The notes under the pieces: model-generated
The model's database searches: none
What the model was told of the DNA's origin: nothing
What the model saw: the letters and a program-made list of their open reading frames with translations, nothing else
Made by a program: the position numbers and the translations under genes
Shown: one piece after another, positions 1 to 9,233 of the stretch
Position numbering within the stretch: position 1 is the stretch's first letter
Layout of the letters: each line of letters opens with the position of its first letter
Source of the DNA: Saliniramus fredricksonii
GTDB taxonomy: Bacteria > Pseudomonadota > Alphaproteobacteria > Rhizobiales > Beijerinckiaceae
Assembly (NCBI RefSeq): GCF_900094735.1
Contig: NZ_FMBM01000002.1
Location: 992,001 to 1,056,000, forward strand
Length of the DNA stretch: 64,000 nt
Reading direction: 5' to 3'

Positions 1-133
1 GTTCGCCATATGGTCCACGCGCACGACTTGTTCAGGCTGGGCCTGAAAACGAATTACGCGTCCCTCCGTCTTAGTCGTGCCGGATGGATGCGGCAATGCA
101 GCCCCAGACGCTGCGGAACGGTTTCTACACTCC

Positions 134-1735
134 ATGTCTTTTGACGAACTCGGTCTGAGTGACAAGGTTCTCCAGGCGGTTACCGCTTCCGGTTACACGC
201 AGCCGACCCCGATTCAGGAACAGGCGATCCCGCATATATTGGGTCGACGCGACGTGCTCGGTATTGCGCAAACCGGTACAGGCAAGACGGCGGCTTTCAC
301 GTTGCCGATGCTGACCATGCTGGAAACCGGTCGCGCCCGCGCCCGCATGCCGCGCACGCTCATTCTGGAACCGACGCGCGAACTCGCGGCGCAGGTTCAG
401 GAGAATTTCGAGCGCTACGGCGTCAACCAGAAGCTCTCCGTGGCGCTTCTGATCGGCGGCGTGTCCTTCGGCGACCAGGATGTCAAGATCACCCGCGGCG
501 TTGACGTGCTGATCGCGACGCCGGGGCGCCTTCTCGACCATTTCGAGCGCGGCAAGCTGCTGCTCACCGGTGTCGAACTGCTCGTCATCGATGAGGCTGA
601 CCGAATGCTGGATATGGGCTTCATTCCCGATATCGAGCGTATCGTGAAGCTGACCCCCTTCACCCGCCAGACGCTTTTCTTCTCGGCGACGATGCCGCCC
701 GAAATTCAGCGTTTGTCGGATGCATTTTTGTCGAATCCCGTTCAGATCGAAGTCTCGAAGCCGGCCTCGGCGGCGACGACGATCACGCAGCGCCTTGTCG
801 CGACGCGCAACGAAGCCGCGACGAAGCGTGCGGTTCTGCGCGATCTGATCCGCGAAGCGGACGCGATCGATAACGGCATCATCTTCTGCAACCGCAAGCG
901 CGATGTCGCAACGCTGCATCGCTCGCTGCAGCGGCACAAGTTCAATGCCGTCGCGCTGCACGGCGATATGGATCAGCGCTCGCGCATGATCGCGCTCGAC
1001 GCTTTCCGCAAGGGTGAGGCGACCCTGCTCGTCGCGAGTGATGTCGCTGCGCGCGGGCTCGACATCCCCGCCGTCAGCCATGTCTTCAACTACGATATTC
1101 CCCACCACGCCGAAGATTACGTCCACCGCATCGGTCGTACCGGTCGCGCGGGCCGCGCCGGTGCGGCCTTCACGCTGGTCACGCCGGGTGACGAGAAATC
1201 GCTGTCGGCGATCGAAAAGCTGATCGGTGGCGCCGTCGTCTGGCACGGTGACGATCTCGCAACGCTGAAAGCCGGCAATGCTCGCGGAGCATCCGCTGCC
1301 GATGCTGACGAGCAGGATTCGTCCCAGCGTTCGCGGCGTGGCGGCAAGCGCAAGCAGGCTGCGGCGCGCGGTGATGACGCGGATACGGAGCGCTCGGGCC
1401 GGCGGGTCAGGGCAACGCGGAAGGCGCCGCCGCCCGAGCAACCAGTCGACGATGCCGAGACGGCTGGTGAATCGCAGGGGGCGCCGCGCAAGCGGGCCGT
1501 TCGCGATGAAGCTCCCGTCGCAGGTGATTCGCGCGGCAAGGAAGCCGCTAGGGCAAAGACCGGCAAAGCACCCGTTGAGCTGGAAGCGTCACGCGGCGAT
1601 GGCGAGCGCACGAAGGCGCGCAAGCCCTCTCGCTCACGTCGTGACGAAGAGGCCGATGCCTTGTCCGAGACGGGATTTGGTGATCACGTCCCCGCCTTCC
1701 TGCTACGCCCGGCGCGGCCCAAGTCCAAGAAATAA
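134..1735 (+). CDS. rhlE: DEAD-box ATP-dependent RNA helicase, RhlE type
   Basis: This is a 533-residue RNA helicase that unwinds RNA duplexes using ATP, probably in ribosome assembly or mRNA turnover. The Q-motif region, Walker A AQTGTGKT (about residues 45-52), PTREL (80-84), DEAD (153-156), SAT, and the C-terminal HRIGRTGR motif are all present, so both RecA-like domains look complete. The last 140 or so residues are a low-complexity Arg/Lys/Glu/Ala tail typical of RhlE-like proteins that bind RNA or ribosomes. I chose the ATG that begins MSFDELGL because this family starts there; an in-frame ATG at 77 would add 19 atypical residues. The gene stands alone, and its promoter is probably partly outside the window. 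The RhlE subgroup is inference; the DEAD-box call is firm. Confidence 0.9.
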   Translation: MSFDELGLSDKVLQAVTASGYTQPTPIQEQAIPHILGRRDVLGIAQTGTGKTAAFTLPMLTMLETGRARARMPRTLILEPTRELAAQVQENFERYGVNQKLSVALLIGGVSFGDQDVKITRGVDVLIATPGRLLDHFERGKLLLTGVELLVIDEADRMLDMGFIPDIERIVKLTPFTRQTLFFSATMPPEIQRLSDAFLSNPVQIEVSKPASAATTITQRLVATRNEAATKRAVLRDLIREADAIDNGIIFCNRKRDVATLHRSLQRHKFNAVALHGDMDQRSRMIALDAFRKGEATLLVASDVAARGLDIPAVSHVFNYDIPHHAEDYVHRIGRTGRAGRAGAAFTLVTPGDEKSLSAIEKLIGGAVVWHGDDLATLKAGNARGASAADADEQDSSQRSRRGGKRKQAAARGDDADTERSGRRVRATRKAPPPEQPVDDAETAGESQGAPRKRAVRDEAPVAGDSRGKEAARAKTGKAPVELEASRGDGERTKARKPSRSRRDEEADALSETGFGDHVPAFLLRPARPKSKK

Positions 1736-1849
1736 ATCGGCGATTGTGTGTTGTTAAGGGTTTATTGAATCGATTGCGCAGATACTGTCGTTAATGGCTG
1801 TTTCCAGGCTCGTGAAGAGAGCCGGGACGGGTGAAGGGGCAGAACGGTC

Positions 1850-2932
1850 GTGTCACGCAATCAAGCCGGATCAGATGTCGAGAGGACGTTCACGATTTCC
1901 CAGCGCGCGCTGGAACTGATGAAATCGTACGGTTCTTCCGCCACCCCGCGTTCCTACGAGGTCTGGTACACCTATGTGGCCGGGCACAAGCCGGCCTTGA
2001 ACGATGCCGTCAAGCGGATCGCGGCGGAAAACGGCAAGATTGATGAAGGCGATATCGACGCGCTTCACACCGAATACATCTCATCCGACCGCTTCACCGA
2101 AGAGGCCGAAAAGACCGGCGCCGTCGTCATTTCCGAGATCGACCAGGTCATGGAAATGCTCGACATGGCCCTTGGCTCGACGCAGAAATACGGCGAATCG
2201 CTCGATGCCTTCGCCGCTGATCTCAACAGCGGTGTCGATCGCAGCCGCGTGCGCGAGATCGTCTCATCTCTCGTCCTCGCCACCAAGGATGTGCGCGCCA
2301 CCAACACAACGCTGGAAGCGCGCCTGCGTGAGACGCGCGGTGAGATCGACACCCTGCGCGAGACGCTCGAAGCAGTGCGCATGGAATCGCTCACCGATCC
2401 CCTGACGGGCATTGCCAACCGCAAGCATTTCGAGGAAATGCTGGTGAAGTCGCTGGACCAGGCGCTGGTCGAGCGCTCGCCGCTGGCTCTGGTCGTCATC
2501 GATATCGACCATTTCAAGCGCTTCAACGATACCTATGGCCATCTCACCGGCGATCAGGTGCTGCGTCTGGTCGGCATGACCATGCGCGAGCAGGTCAAGA
2601 GCAAGGCGACGCTGGCCCGCTTCGGCGGCGAGGAATTCGGTATCATCCTGCCCGATACGACGCTGGAAAATGCGCGCGCTGCGGCGGAGCGGGTTCGCAC
2701 ATCCGTGATGAGCCGCGAACTGATCAAGCGCTCGACCGGCGAGTCGCTCGGCAAGGTGACAATTTCCGTCGGCGTGTCGGCGATGCGCAAGGGCGACACC
2801 GCCGTCTCGCTGCTGGAGCGCGCCGATCAGTGCATGTTCTTCGCCAAGCGCAACGGGCGCAACCGCACCATCGCGGATGCCGATAGCGAATTTCAGAAGG
2901 AACACGGCGCAGGCATGACGGAAGTCGCCTGA
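1850..2932 (+). CDS. GGDEF-domain diguanylate cyclase
   Basis: This 360-residue cytoplasmic protein should make cyclic di-GMP from two GTP. The C-terminal GGDEF domain spans about residues 178-345 and carries the active-site motif GGEEF at 259-263, preceded by the metal-binding segment DIDHFKRFND. The N-terminal 150 residues match no sensor domain I know, and a probable coiled-coil linker (150-180) joins the halves. The product-inhibition I-site (RxxD just upstream of GGEEF) is replaced by KSKA, so classical feedback inhibition is not expected. No membrane segment or signal peptide is visible. The start is a GTG behind a purine-rich AAGGGGCAG. It is transcribed alone after the helicase gene. 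Confidence 0.9.
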   Translation: MSRNQAGSDVERTFTISQRALELMKSYGSSATPRSYEVWYTYVAGHKPALNDAVKRIAAENGKIDEGDIDALHTEYISSDRFTEEAEKTGAVVISEIDQVMEMLDMALGSTQKYGESLDAFAADLNSGVDRSRVREIVSSLVLATKDVRATNTTLEARLRETRGEIDTLRETLEAVRMESLTDPLTGIANRKHFEEMLVKSLDQALVERSPLALVVIDIDHFKRFNDTYGHLTGDQVLRLVGMTMREQVKSKATLARFGGEEFGIILPDTTLENARAAAERVRTSVMSRELIKRSTGESLGKVTISVGVSAMRKGDTAVSLLERADQCMFFAKRNGRNRTIADADSEFQKEHGAGMTEVA

Positions 2933-3027
2933 TCTGCCTCCTGTCGCACCGAAGTCCGTGAACCGGTCTGACCTCGTCGGATCGGCTTTTCACATGAGCA
3001 GCGACCTGGCGCGGCGCAGCATCCGGA

Positions 3028-3372
3028 TCAGCGCCTTGCGCGCATGCCATCCCGGTCATGCCCTGATTTGCCACGGGCCTTTCGCGCGGCTTGACGCTGC
3101 GCGCAAGCATGTGCGCGCCTTGCCCATTGCGCCATGATACCGGGATCTTCCAGCGCTGCGAGCGGTGCGCTCCAGTAGCCCATGGCCACATCGCGATTGC
3201 CCTTGCGATAATGGAACTGTTCGCAACCGGCTTTGTGAAAGGCCGGCGCATCTGCATCGTCGGCCTTGAGATAGAGAATGCCATCGGCCTTGAGGGCGAA
3301 CATCAAGCCATCACGAAACACGCCGCAGCCGCCGAACATACGCCGCAGCCTGACGGGACCAAAGGCGCTCAT
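3028..3372 (-). CDS. TfoX N-terminal domain protein
   Basis: This is a 114-residue protein of the TfoX/Sxy N-terminal family (function unclear in alphaproteobacteria; Sxy is a competence regulator in gammaproteobacteria). The hallmark RRMFGG, followed by a GLMFALKADG-like strand and a YLKAD segment, is plain. The C-terminus is basic. The gene lies 60 bases downstream of sufA and in the same reading frame. The 20 codons between the sufA stop and this ATG contain no stop and read like the usual first helix of the family (LDADAITDAM), yet they hold no ATG, GTG or TTG. The true start is therefore uncertain; I used the only canonical one. The neighbourhood with sufA is shared by other Rhizobiales (recollection, not checked). 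Confidence 0.75.
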   Translation of the reverse strand: MSAFGPVRLRRMFGGCGVFRDGLMFALKADGILYLKADDADAPAFHKAGCEQFHYRKGNRDVAMGYWSAPLAALEDPGIMAQWARRAHACAQRQAARKARGKSGHDRDGMRARR

Positions 3373-3432
3373 CGCATCCGTGATTGCATCCGCATCCAGG
3401 ATCGTGTCGCCTCCCGCTGATGGTTCTGCAGA

Positions 3433-3822
3433 TCAGCGTGCCGGGCTGTTGGTCTCTGCCACCGGTTCAAGCTTCGCCGGTGTGATCGCGACCGATTCAC
3501 CGCAGCCACAGGCCGAGGTCTGGTTGGGATTGTTGAACACGAATTGCGATGCAAGTTTCGTCACCTCGAAATCCATCTCGGTTCCCAGCAGGAACAGCAC
3601 GGCTTTCGGATCGACGAAGACTTTCACGCCCTTGTCCTCGACGACATCGTCCCCCGGCGTCGCAGTCTCGGCATATTCCATCGTATAGGCCATGCCCGCA
3701 CAGCCGGCATTGCGTACGCCCACGCGCACGCCCTCAATGGGCTTGTCCGCATTTGCGATGATCTCCTTGACGCGATCCGCAGCCGCATCGGTCAGGGAAA
3801 TGACTTTCAATCCACCAAACAT
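3433..3822 (-). CDS. sufA: SufA/IscA-type iron-sulfur cluster assembly protein
   Basis: This is a 129-residue A-type carrier that accepts and delivers iron-sulfur clusters. The three ligand cysteines are visible: one in NAGCAGMAY and two in the C-terminal CGCGES. The segment LLGTEMDFE followed by FNNPNQT is typical of rhizobial SufA. The start is set at MFGGLKV because the minus strand shows a GAGAGGAAAG ribosome-binding site just before it; the open frame runs 40 codons further upstream without family resemblance. In many alphaproteobacteria sufA ends the suf operon, but here the upstream neighbour is the divergent kdsB, so the gene is separated from sufBCDS. ErpA is the main alternative name. 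Confidence 0.85.
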   Translation of the reverse strand: MFGGLKVISLTDAAADRVKEIIANADKPIEGVRVGVRNAGCAGMAYTMEYAETATPGDDVVEDKGVKVFVDPKAVLFLLGTEMDFEVTKLASQFVFNNPNQTSACGCGESVAITPAKLEPVAETNSPAR

Positions 3823-3959
3823 CTCTTTCCTCTCCACCCACGGGTAGAAGGCCCGGGCCAGTGAGTTGCCTTGTTTCAACATAGTGAGATCGGCCGCCCG
3901 CGTCGAGGGTCGTTTCCGACATCGCGGCTTTTTGCAATGCAATCGTTGCGATTCCTTGC

Positions 3960-3989
3960 TTGCCAGCGAAGCGGGGAGGGGGCTATCTA
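3960..3989 (+). promoter_or_regulatory. Putative kdsB promoter
   Basis: TTGCCA at 3960-3965 and TATCTA at 3984-3989 are 18 bases apart, 40 bases before the kdsB ATG. This is a sigma-70-like match by eye only, in the 207-base divergent gap between sufA and kdsB. Confidence 0.35.
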
Positions 3990-4029
3990 GCGCCTACATC
4001 GCGCAAAAGACGTAAAAAGTGTATTCGCC

Positions 4030-4767
4030 ATGTCGGATCCCGTCATCCTGATACCCGCCCGCATGGCGGCCTCGCGCCTGCCGGGCAAGCCGCTTGCGGA
4101 TATTGCGGGGGAGCCCATGATCACGCATGTCTGGCGCCGCGCCGTCGAGGCGGGTATCGGTCCGGTTGCGGTGGCGACGGATGCGCCGGAGATTGCGCAG
4201 GCGGTCGAGGCGGCGGGCGGCGTCGCGGTGATGACGCGGGCCGATCACGCTTCGGGCTCGGACCGGATTTTCGAGGCCCTCGAAGCGCTCGATCCCCAGG
4301 GAAGCCATGACGTGGTGGTTAACGTGCAGGGCGATTTCCCCACGATTGATCCACGCGCCATCGCCGCCGCAATCCTGCCGCTGGCGGACCCTGCCGTTGC
4401 AATCGCCACGCTTGCCTGTCCGATCCGCGATGAAGACGAGGCGAATGATCCCAATATCGTCAAGGTGGTCGGCTCACCCGTTTCCGCCGGGCGGCTGCGC
4501 GCACTCTATTTCACCCGGGCCCGTGCACCGTGGGGCGAAGGGCCGCTCTATCATCACATCGGGCTCTACGCCTTCCGCCGGCGCGCACTGGAGCGCTTCA
4601 TCGGCCTTGCGCCGTCGGCTCTGGAGATGCGTGAGAAACTCGAGCAGTTGCGCGCGCTGGAAGACGGCATGCGCATCGACGTCACCGTGGTCGATGATGC
4701 ACCCTTTGGCGTCGACACACCCGAATCCCTGGCGCGCGCCCGCGCCGTTCTCGGAGAGCCTTCATGA
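4030..4767 (+). CDS. kdsB: 3-deoxy-manno-octulosonate cytidylyltransferase
   Basis: This 245-residue cytoplasmic enzyme activates Kdo as CMP-Kdo for lipopolysaccharide inner-core synthesis. The N-terminal nucleotide-binding motif [15 protein letters not shown], the QGDFP segment near residue 100 (QGDEP in most homologues), the [11 protein letters not shown] stretch and the LEQLRALE motif match the family over its full length. The stop overlaps the pheA start by four bases (ATGA), implying translational coupling with pheA. The substitution of F for E in the usual VQGDEP is worth noting but the rest of the site looks intact. It indicates a Gram-negative outer membrane containing Kdo. Confidence 0.95.
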   Translation: MSDPVILIPARMAASRLPGKPLADIAGEPMITHVWRRAVEAGIGPVAVATDAPEIAQAVEAAGGVAVMTRADHASGSDRIFEALEALDPQGSHDVVVNVQGDFPTIDPRAIAAAILPLADPAVAIATLACPIRDEDEANDPNIVKVVGSPVSAGRLRALYFTRARAPWGEGPLYHHIGLYAFRRRALERFIGLAPSALEMREKLEQLRALEDGMRIDVTVVDDAPFGVDTPESLARARAVLGEPS

Positions 4768-5624
4768 GCAAGATCATCGCCTTTCAGGGCGAGCGCGGCG
4801 CGAATTCGAACATCGCCTGCCTCGACGTCCATCCGGATTGGACGCCGCTGCCGTGCCCGACCTTCGAGGATGCCTTTGCCGCCCTGAAGGAAGGCCAGGC
4901 GCAGCTTGCGATGATCCCGATCGAGAATTCGGTTGCTGGGCGCGTCGCCGATATCCACCATCTGCTCCCGGAATCCGGGCTTCACATCATCGGTGAATAT
5001 TTCCTGCCCGTCCGCCATCAGCTGATGGCGGTGAAGGGGGCGACGCTCGCCACGATTCGGACCGTTCAGAGCCACGTCCAGGCGCTCGGCCAGTGCCGAC
5101 GCACCCTGCGCAAGCTCAACCTCGTCCCCGTCGTCGGTGCCGACACGGCGGGCTCCGCGCGTCAGATTGCGGAGCTGGCCGATCCGACCCGCGCGGCCAT
5201 CGCTCCGAAGCTTGCCGCGGAGGTCTACGGTCTCGAAATCCTCGCCGCCGATATCGAGGACGAGGCGCACAATACGACGCGCTTCATCATCCTTGCCAAT
5301 GATCCGCTTGAGATCGCCGCCGGCACGGCGGATTGCGTGACGAGCTTCGTCTTCCGCGTGCGCAACATCCCCGCCGCGCTCTACAAGGCGATGGGCGGTT
5401 TCGCGACCAACGGCGTCAACATGACCAAGCTCGAGAGCTACATGATCGAAGGCCATTTCACCGCGACCCAGTTCTACGCGGAGGTCGATGGCCACAAGGA
5501 CGAGCCGCATCTGCGCCGCGCGCTGGAGGAACTCGCCTTCTTCTCGCGCGAATTGAACGTGCTCGGCGTCTACCCCGCCCATCCGTTCCGCCGCAAGCTG
5601 CGCGACACGATGGACGAGGAATGA
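4764..5624 (+). CDS. pheA: Prephenate dehydratase
   Basis: This 286-residue enzyme converts prephenate to phenylpyruvate in phenylalanine synthesis. It is the monofunctional form: no chorismate mutase domain precedes the N-terminal dehydratase domain. The catalytic TRF motif lies in HNTTRFIIL (about residues 170-178), and the C-terminal ACT domain contains [11 protein letters not shown], the ESRP-like phenylalanine-binding motif in which the canonical Arg-Pro is replaced. Feedback control by phenylalanine is therefore likely but not assured. It overlaps kdsB by four bases and faces nudC convergently with a 13-base gap. Confidence 0.94.
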   Translation: MSKIIAFQGERGANSNIACLDVHPDWTPLPCPTFEDAFAALKEGQAQLAMIPIENSVAGRVADIHHLLPESGLHIIGEYFLPVRHQLMAVKGATLATIRTVQSHVQALGQCRRTLRKLNLVPVVGADTAGSARQIAELADPTRAAIAPKLAAEVYGLEILAADIEDEAHNTTRFIILANDPLEIAAGTADCVTSFVFRVRNIPAALYKAMGGFATNGVNMTKLESYMIEGHFTATQFYAEVDGHKDEPHLRRALEELAFFSRELNVLGVYPAHPFRRKLRDTMDEE

Positions 5625-5637
5625 GCCGGGGCGCGGC

Positions 5638-6561
5638 TCATCGGGCGAGGTAGAGCCGCACCAGGTGATGCGCGATCGCGACTGGCGGCGGGGTGCGCAG
5701 ATTGTCGGGATGGCGGTCCTCCAGCATCAGTGCGACGTCGTCGCGCGAGAACCAGCGCACGTCCTCCATTTCCTCGTAATCGATGTCGAGGCTGTCATCA
5801 GCGGCGATGCCGTGGCAGCCGATCATCAGGGAGGAGGGGAAGGGCCAGGGCTGGGAGAGCATGTAGCGCACCTCGCCGACACGCACCCCCGCTTCCTCGA
5901 AGGTCTCGCGCCGCACCGCATCCTCGACCGTCTCGCCCGGTTCGACGAAGCCTGCGAGGCAGGAATAATTGCCTGCCGGAAAGCGCGCCTGGCGCCCGAG
6001 CAGGATCCGCTCGCCATGGGTGATCAGCATGATCGCGACGGGGTCGGTGCGGGGAAAATGCTGCGTGCCGCAGGCATCACAATCGCGGCGAAAGCCCGAA
6101 GCGCTCGCGCGGGTCGGCGCTCCGCAATTCGCGCAGAAGCGGTGCCGCGCATGCCATGAAAGCAGGGATTTCGCCTCGGCCAGCATTCCGGCCTCGCGCT
6201 CGGGCACGAGCCCCTGCGTGGCGACGGAGCGCAGATCGAGCACGAAGCAAGTACCGTCTCGCTCGAAAGCCTCCAGCTGATCCGCTGCGGTGAGCAGGGC
6301 AAGCACATGGCTGCCGTCGAGAGTGCCGAGATAGACCTCCTCCGCGACCGGCAGAGCGCCGCGTATGGCGGCGGGATGAAGGGCGCTGAGCCCTGATTCG
6401 GTGTGGCGCAGAATCGGAATGTCGCCGGCGAAGAGCACGATCCGTGCCTGCGGATCGTGGCGATGGCGTGCGAGCGCATCGTCGCCGCGCTCGCTCGTGT
6501 GGCGCATCAGCCCATTGGTGGCAAAGCCCATGGGCGGGTGGCCCTTCGTGAAATCGGTCAT
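5638..6561 (-). CDS. nudC: NADH pyrophosphatase / RNA decapping hydrolase
   Basis: This 307-residue Nudix hydrolase cleaves NADH to NMNH and AMP and, in the E. coli homologue, removes NAD caps from RNA. The zinc ribbon is visible as FCANCG followed by CDACG. The Nudix box GFVEPGETVEDAVRRETFEE has all the catalytic glutamates, and the family signature SQPWPFPSS(L)M lies downstream. The start MTDFTKGHPP has AAAGG at the right distance; the open frame extends 126 codons upstream with compositionally odd residues and no domain. The downstream end abuts pheA convergently, and the HIT protein gene lies 29 bases upstream in the same direction, suggesting a two-gene unit. Confidence 0.93.
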   Translation of the reverse strand: MTDFTKGHPPMGFATNGLMRHTSERGDDALARHRHDPQARIVLFAGDIPILRHTESGLSALHPAAIRGALPVAEEVYLGTLDGSHVLALLTAADQLEAFERDGTCFVLDLRSVATQGLVPEREAGMLAEAKSLLSWHARHRFCANCGAPTRASASGFRRDCDACGTQHFPRTDPVAIMLITHGERILLGRQARFPAGNYSCLAGFVEPGETVEDAVRRETFEEAGVRVGEVRYMLSQPWPFPSSLMIGCHGIAADDSLDIDYEEMEDVRWFSRDDVALMLEDRHPDNLRTPPPVAIAHHLVRLYLAR

Positions 6562-6590
6562 GCCTTTCGGCGCCCCTCTTCTCGGGATTG

Positions 6591-7004
6591 TCAGGCTTCC
6601 GCGAAGGCCTGTGTGAAACGGTCGATCAGGGGCTGAACCCCGTGGGCGGGATAGGTGCGGCGTTCGCCATGGCCCCAGACGGGACCAGGCCAGGCAGGAT
6701 CGGAGAGAAAGCGTCCGATCACGTGGAGATGGAACTGCGCGACGACATTGCCGAGATTCGCGACATTCACCTTGTCCGGATCGGCAACCTTGCGCATCAC
6801 CGACACGGCGATACGCGCCTCTTCCATCAACTGGCGTGCATCCTCGGGCGCGAGATCGTCCAGTTCGACGATATCGGGCCGGCGCGGCACCAGGATCAGC
6901 CAGGGAAAGCGCGCATCGTTCATCAGACGCACGCTGCACAATTCGAGATCACCGAGTGCGATCGTATCGGCTTCGAGGCGGGTATCGAGAGAGAAGTCGC
7001 TCAT
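6591..7004 (-). CDS. HIT-family (histidine triad) hydrolase
   Basis: This 137-residue protein is a small nucleotide hydrolase or transferase of the HIT superfamily. The active-site signature reads QFHLHVIGR: the first histidine of the usual HxHxH is Gln, as in a well-populated bacterial branch, leaving the nucleophilic and flanking histidines. The segment DPAWPGPVWG after the motif is characteristic of this branch. The long open frame continues upstream to 7256, but the domain begins just after the ATG at 7004. It probably shares a transcript with nudC, a functionally sensible pairing since both act on dinucleotides. The substrate cannot be told from sequence. Confidence 0.85.
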   Translation of the reverse strand: MSDFSLDTRLEADTIALGDLELCSVRLMNDARFPWLILVPRRPDIVELDDLAPEDARQLMEEARIAVSVMRKVADPDKVNVANLGNVVAQFHLHVIGRFLSDPAWPGPVWGHGERRTYPAHGVQPLIDRFTQAFAEA

Positions 7005-7243
7005 ATCTGCTGTGTAGCGCGCAATCGCCCGCCGGCAAATGCGAAATCCGTCACCGTCACGCTGCGCACGGGCAGGTGGGAAAACCGTGGCGGTTGGACA
7101 AGGGGCGAAACCCGATGCACGGTTTCGCGTTTCCTTGAAGGGGCAACGTACACGCTTGGGGGGCAATCCGGGAGGCGCCGATGTGCGATGAGAACACCGG
7201 CGGAAAGCCGAGCAGGAAGCGCGAAACGGCCAGAGGCGGAGCG

Positions 7244-9022
7244 ATGAAAGCCGCATCGAGGAAATCGTCGGCGCCCGCGAAGAACACGCGCAGGCAATCC
7301 TGCGCCTCTCACGACATCCCGCGCCCCTGGCGCGATCACTATCCCGATTTCGTGGCGCACGAGATCGACGAGAGCGCCGTGCCCGATCTCGCCGGTCTGT
7401 ATGATCGCGCCGTCTCGCGTTTCGGCCAGGCCGATGCCTTCGAGAGCTTCGGGGTACGGATGCGCTTCACGGATCTCGACGGGCATGTGCGGGCCGTTGC
7501 CGCCTGGCTGAGCGCGCAGGGTTACGGCAGGGGCGATCGCATCGCGGTGATGATGCCCAACGTCATGGCCTACCCGGCCATTCTGTTCGGCATCCTCAAG
7601 GCCGGCTGTGTCGTCGTCAATGTCAACCCGCTCTACACCGTGCGCGAGCTCAGGCACCAGATCACGGATTCCGGGGCGAAAGTCTTGTTTGTGTTGGAAA
7701 ATTTTGCTCATACGGTCGAGCGTTCGGATCTGGCGAAGGCGGCGCTGGAGCACGTCGTGCTCGTCGCGCCGGGCGATCTGCTCGGGCTCAAGGGCCATCT
7801 CGTCAATGCGGTATCGCGCTACGTGAAACGCGTCGTCCCGCGCTATGATCTGCCCGATGCGATCAGGCTGCGTGCGGTTCAGCGCCATCCCGGCGCTGCC
7901 GCATACAGGCCGCGCGACATCGCCAGGGACGACATCGCCTTCCTGCAATATACGGGCGGGACGACCGGACTGCCCAAGGGGGCGACGCTGCTGCACGGCA
8001 ATGTCGCGGCGAATGTGGCGCAGCTCGAAGCGTGGATCGGGCATGAGATGGAGGCGCATGAAGACAAGGTGATGATCACGGCCTTGCCGCTTTATCATGT
8101 GTTCAGCCTCACAGCTTGCCTGCTATTCTTCCATTTCGGCGCGCGTCAGGTGCTGATCGCCAATCCGCGCGACATATCGGGCCTCGTCGACACGCTGAAG
8201 ACGACGCCGTTCAACTGTGTCGTCCTGGTCAACACGCTCTACGACGCGCTGGCCAGCCATTCGCGGATCGGCGAGGTAGATTTCGCGCATCTCTATCTTT
8301 CAATCGCGGGCGGCATGCCGACGCAGAAGGCCGTTGCGCGCAAATGGAAGGCGCTGACCGGAACCGCCATCATCGAGGGGTACGGGCTTTCGGAAACCTC
8401 GCCCGTGGTCACGGCCAACCGGCTCGACCTGGAAGAGTTCTCCGGCGCCATCGGCTACCCGCTGCCCTCGACGGATGTCACCATCCGGGATCAGGAGGGC
8501 AATCTGCTCGGCTGCGATACGGAGGGGGAACTCTGCGTGCGTGGTCCGCAGGTCATGGCGCGCTACTGGAATCAGCCGCAGGAGACGAAGAAAGTCATGA
8601 CACAGGACGGCTTCCTGCGCACCGGCGATGTTGCCGTGCTCCAGGAAGATGGCCTCGTGCGCATCGTCGACCGGCTCAAGGACACGATCTCCGTCTCCGG
8701 CTTCAACGTCTATCCCAACGAGGTCGAGAGCGTTCTGGCCGATCATCCGCAGATCGCCGAAGCGGCCGTGATCGGCGTGCCGGACGCCCATTCCGGTGAA
8801 CGCGTCGTCGCTTACGTGGTGCGCCGGGATACGGCGTTGAGCGAGCAGCAGATCCGTGCCCATTGCTGGGAACTGCTTACGCCCTATAAACTTCCACGCG
8901 AGATCAGATTTCGTGACGCTCTGCCCAGGACGAATGTCGGAAAGGTGCTGCGCCGGGCATTGCGTGATTCAGACGATGGCGCTGGCAAGCGGGATCAGGT
9001 GGGCGAGGGGAGTGCTTCGTGA
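7244..9022 (+). CDS. fadD: Long-chain fatty acid--CoA ligase
   Basis: This 592-residue AMP-forming ligase activates long-chain fatty acids to acyl-CoA for beta-oxidation or lipid synthesis. The P-loop-like motif YTGGTTGLPKGA (about residues 238-249), the YGLSETSP motif, the TGD motif in FLRTGDVA and the C-terminal VSGFNVYPNEVE and lysine-containing TNVGKVLRR segments are all present. The start ATGAAAGCC follows AGAGGCGGAGCG; an ATG 63 bases upstream also stays in frame. It is divergent from the HIT gene across a 239-base gap in which I saw no clear promoter. The acyl-chain preference is inferred from overall resemblance to FadD. Confidence 0.92.
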   Translation: MKAASRKSSAPAKNTRRQSCASHDIPRPWRDHYPDFVAHEIDESAVPDLAGLYDRAVSRFGQADAFESFGVRMRFTDLDGHVRAVAAWLSAQGYGRGDRIAVMMPNVMAYPAILFGILKAGCVVVNVNPLYTVRELRHQITDSGAKVLFVLENFAHTVERSDLAKAALEHVVLVAPGDLLGLKGHLVNAVSRYVKRVVPRYDLPDAIRLRAVQRHPGAAAYRPRDIARDDIAFLQYTGGTTGLPKGATLLHGNVAANVAQLEAWIGHEMEAHEDKVMITALPLYHVFSLTACLLFFHFGARQVLIANPRDISGLVDTLKTTPFNCVVLVNTLYDALASHSRIGEVDFAHLYLSIAGGMPTQKAVARKWKALTGTAIIEGYGLSETSPVVTANRLDLEEFSGAIGYPLPSTDVTIRDQEGNLLGCDTEGELCVRGPQVMARYWNQPQETKKVMTQDGFLRTGDVAVLQEDGLVRIVDRLKDTISVSGFNVYPNEVESVLADHPQIAEAAVIGVPDAHSGERVVAYVVRRDTALSEQQIRAHCWELLTPYKLPREIRFRDALPRTNVGKVLRRALRDSDDGAGKRDQVGEGSAS

Positions 9023-9095
9023 GCGGCGCGATGGTTGTCGCAGCTGTGGGCTTTTGCGCCCGCGCGGGATTTCGCGCCGCGTGTGAGCATAAGGC

Positions 9096-9124
9096 TTGAC
9101 CGAAGTGAAAGTCTCGGCTAATTT
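9096..9124 (+). promoter_or_regulatory. Promoter of the ilv leader and ilvB
   Basis: TTGACC (9096-9101) and TAATTT (9119-9124) are separated by exactly 17 bases, a strong sigma-70-type match. Transcription should start near 9131, about 26 bases before the leader-peptide ATG. Confidence 0.7.
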
Positions 9125-9156
9125 CTGCGCAACTTTATGAAAGGAAAGCGCGAGCC

Positions 9157-9207
9157 ATGAGCACGCTTATTCTCGTAATTGGGGCGCCATCGACGGAGCG
9201 GGTATGA
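9157..9207 (+). CDS. ilv leader peptide (attenuation control)
   Basis: A 16-codon reading frame encodes MSTLILVIGAPSTERV. Codons 4-8 are Leu-Ile-Leu-Val-Ile, exactly the three end products of the pathway encoded downstream. It sits between a strong promoter and an intrinsic terminator, 140 bases ahead of ilvB. This is the classical layout of ribosome-mediated attenuation: scarcity of charged branched-chain tRNAs would stall the ribosome on these codons and favour an antiterminator. The peptide is too short for ordinary gene prediction. Function is inferred from position and composition. Confidence 0.75.
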   Translation: MSTLILVIGAPSTERV

Positions 9208-9233
9208 CCCGTACGATCCGGCGATGGTGCATG

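Noticed and set aside
1807-1823. 5-bp hairpin before the diguanylate cyclase gene
   Set aside because: Stem too short and loop of seven; no riboswitch-like conserved core, so a cyclic di-GMP riboswitch is not supported.
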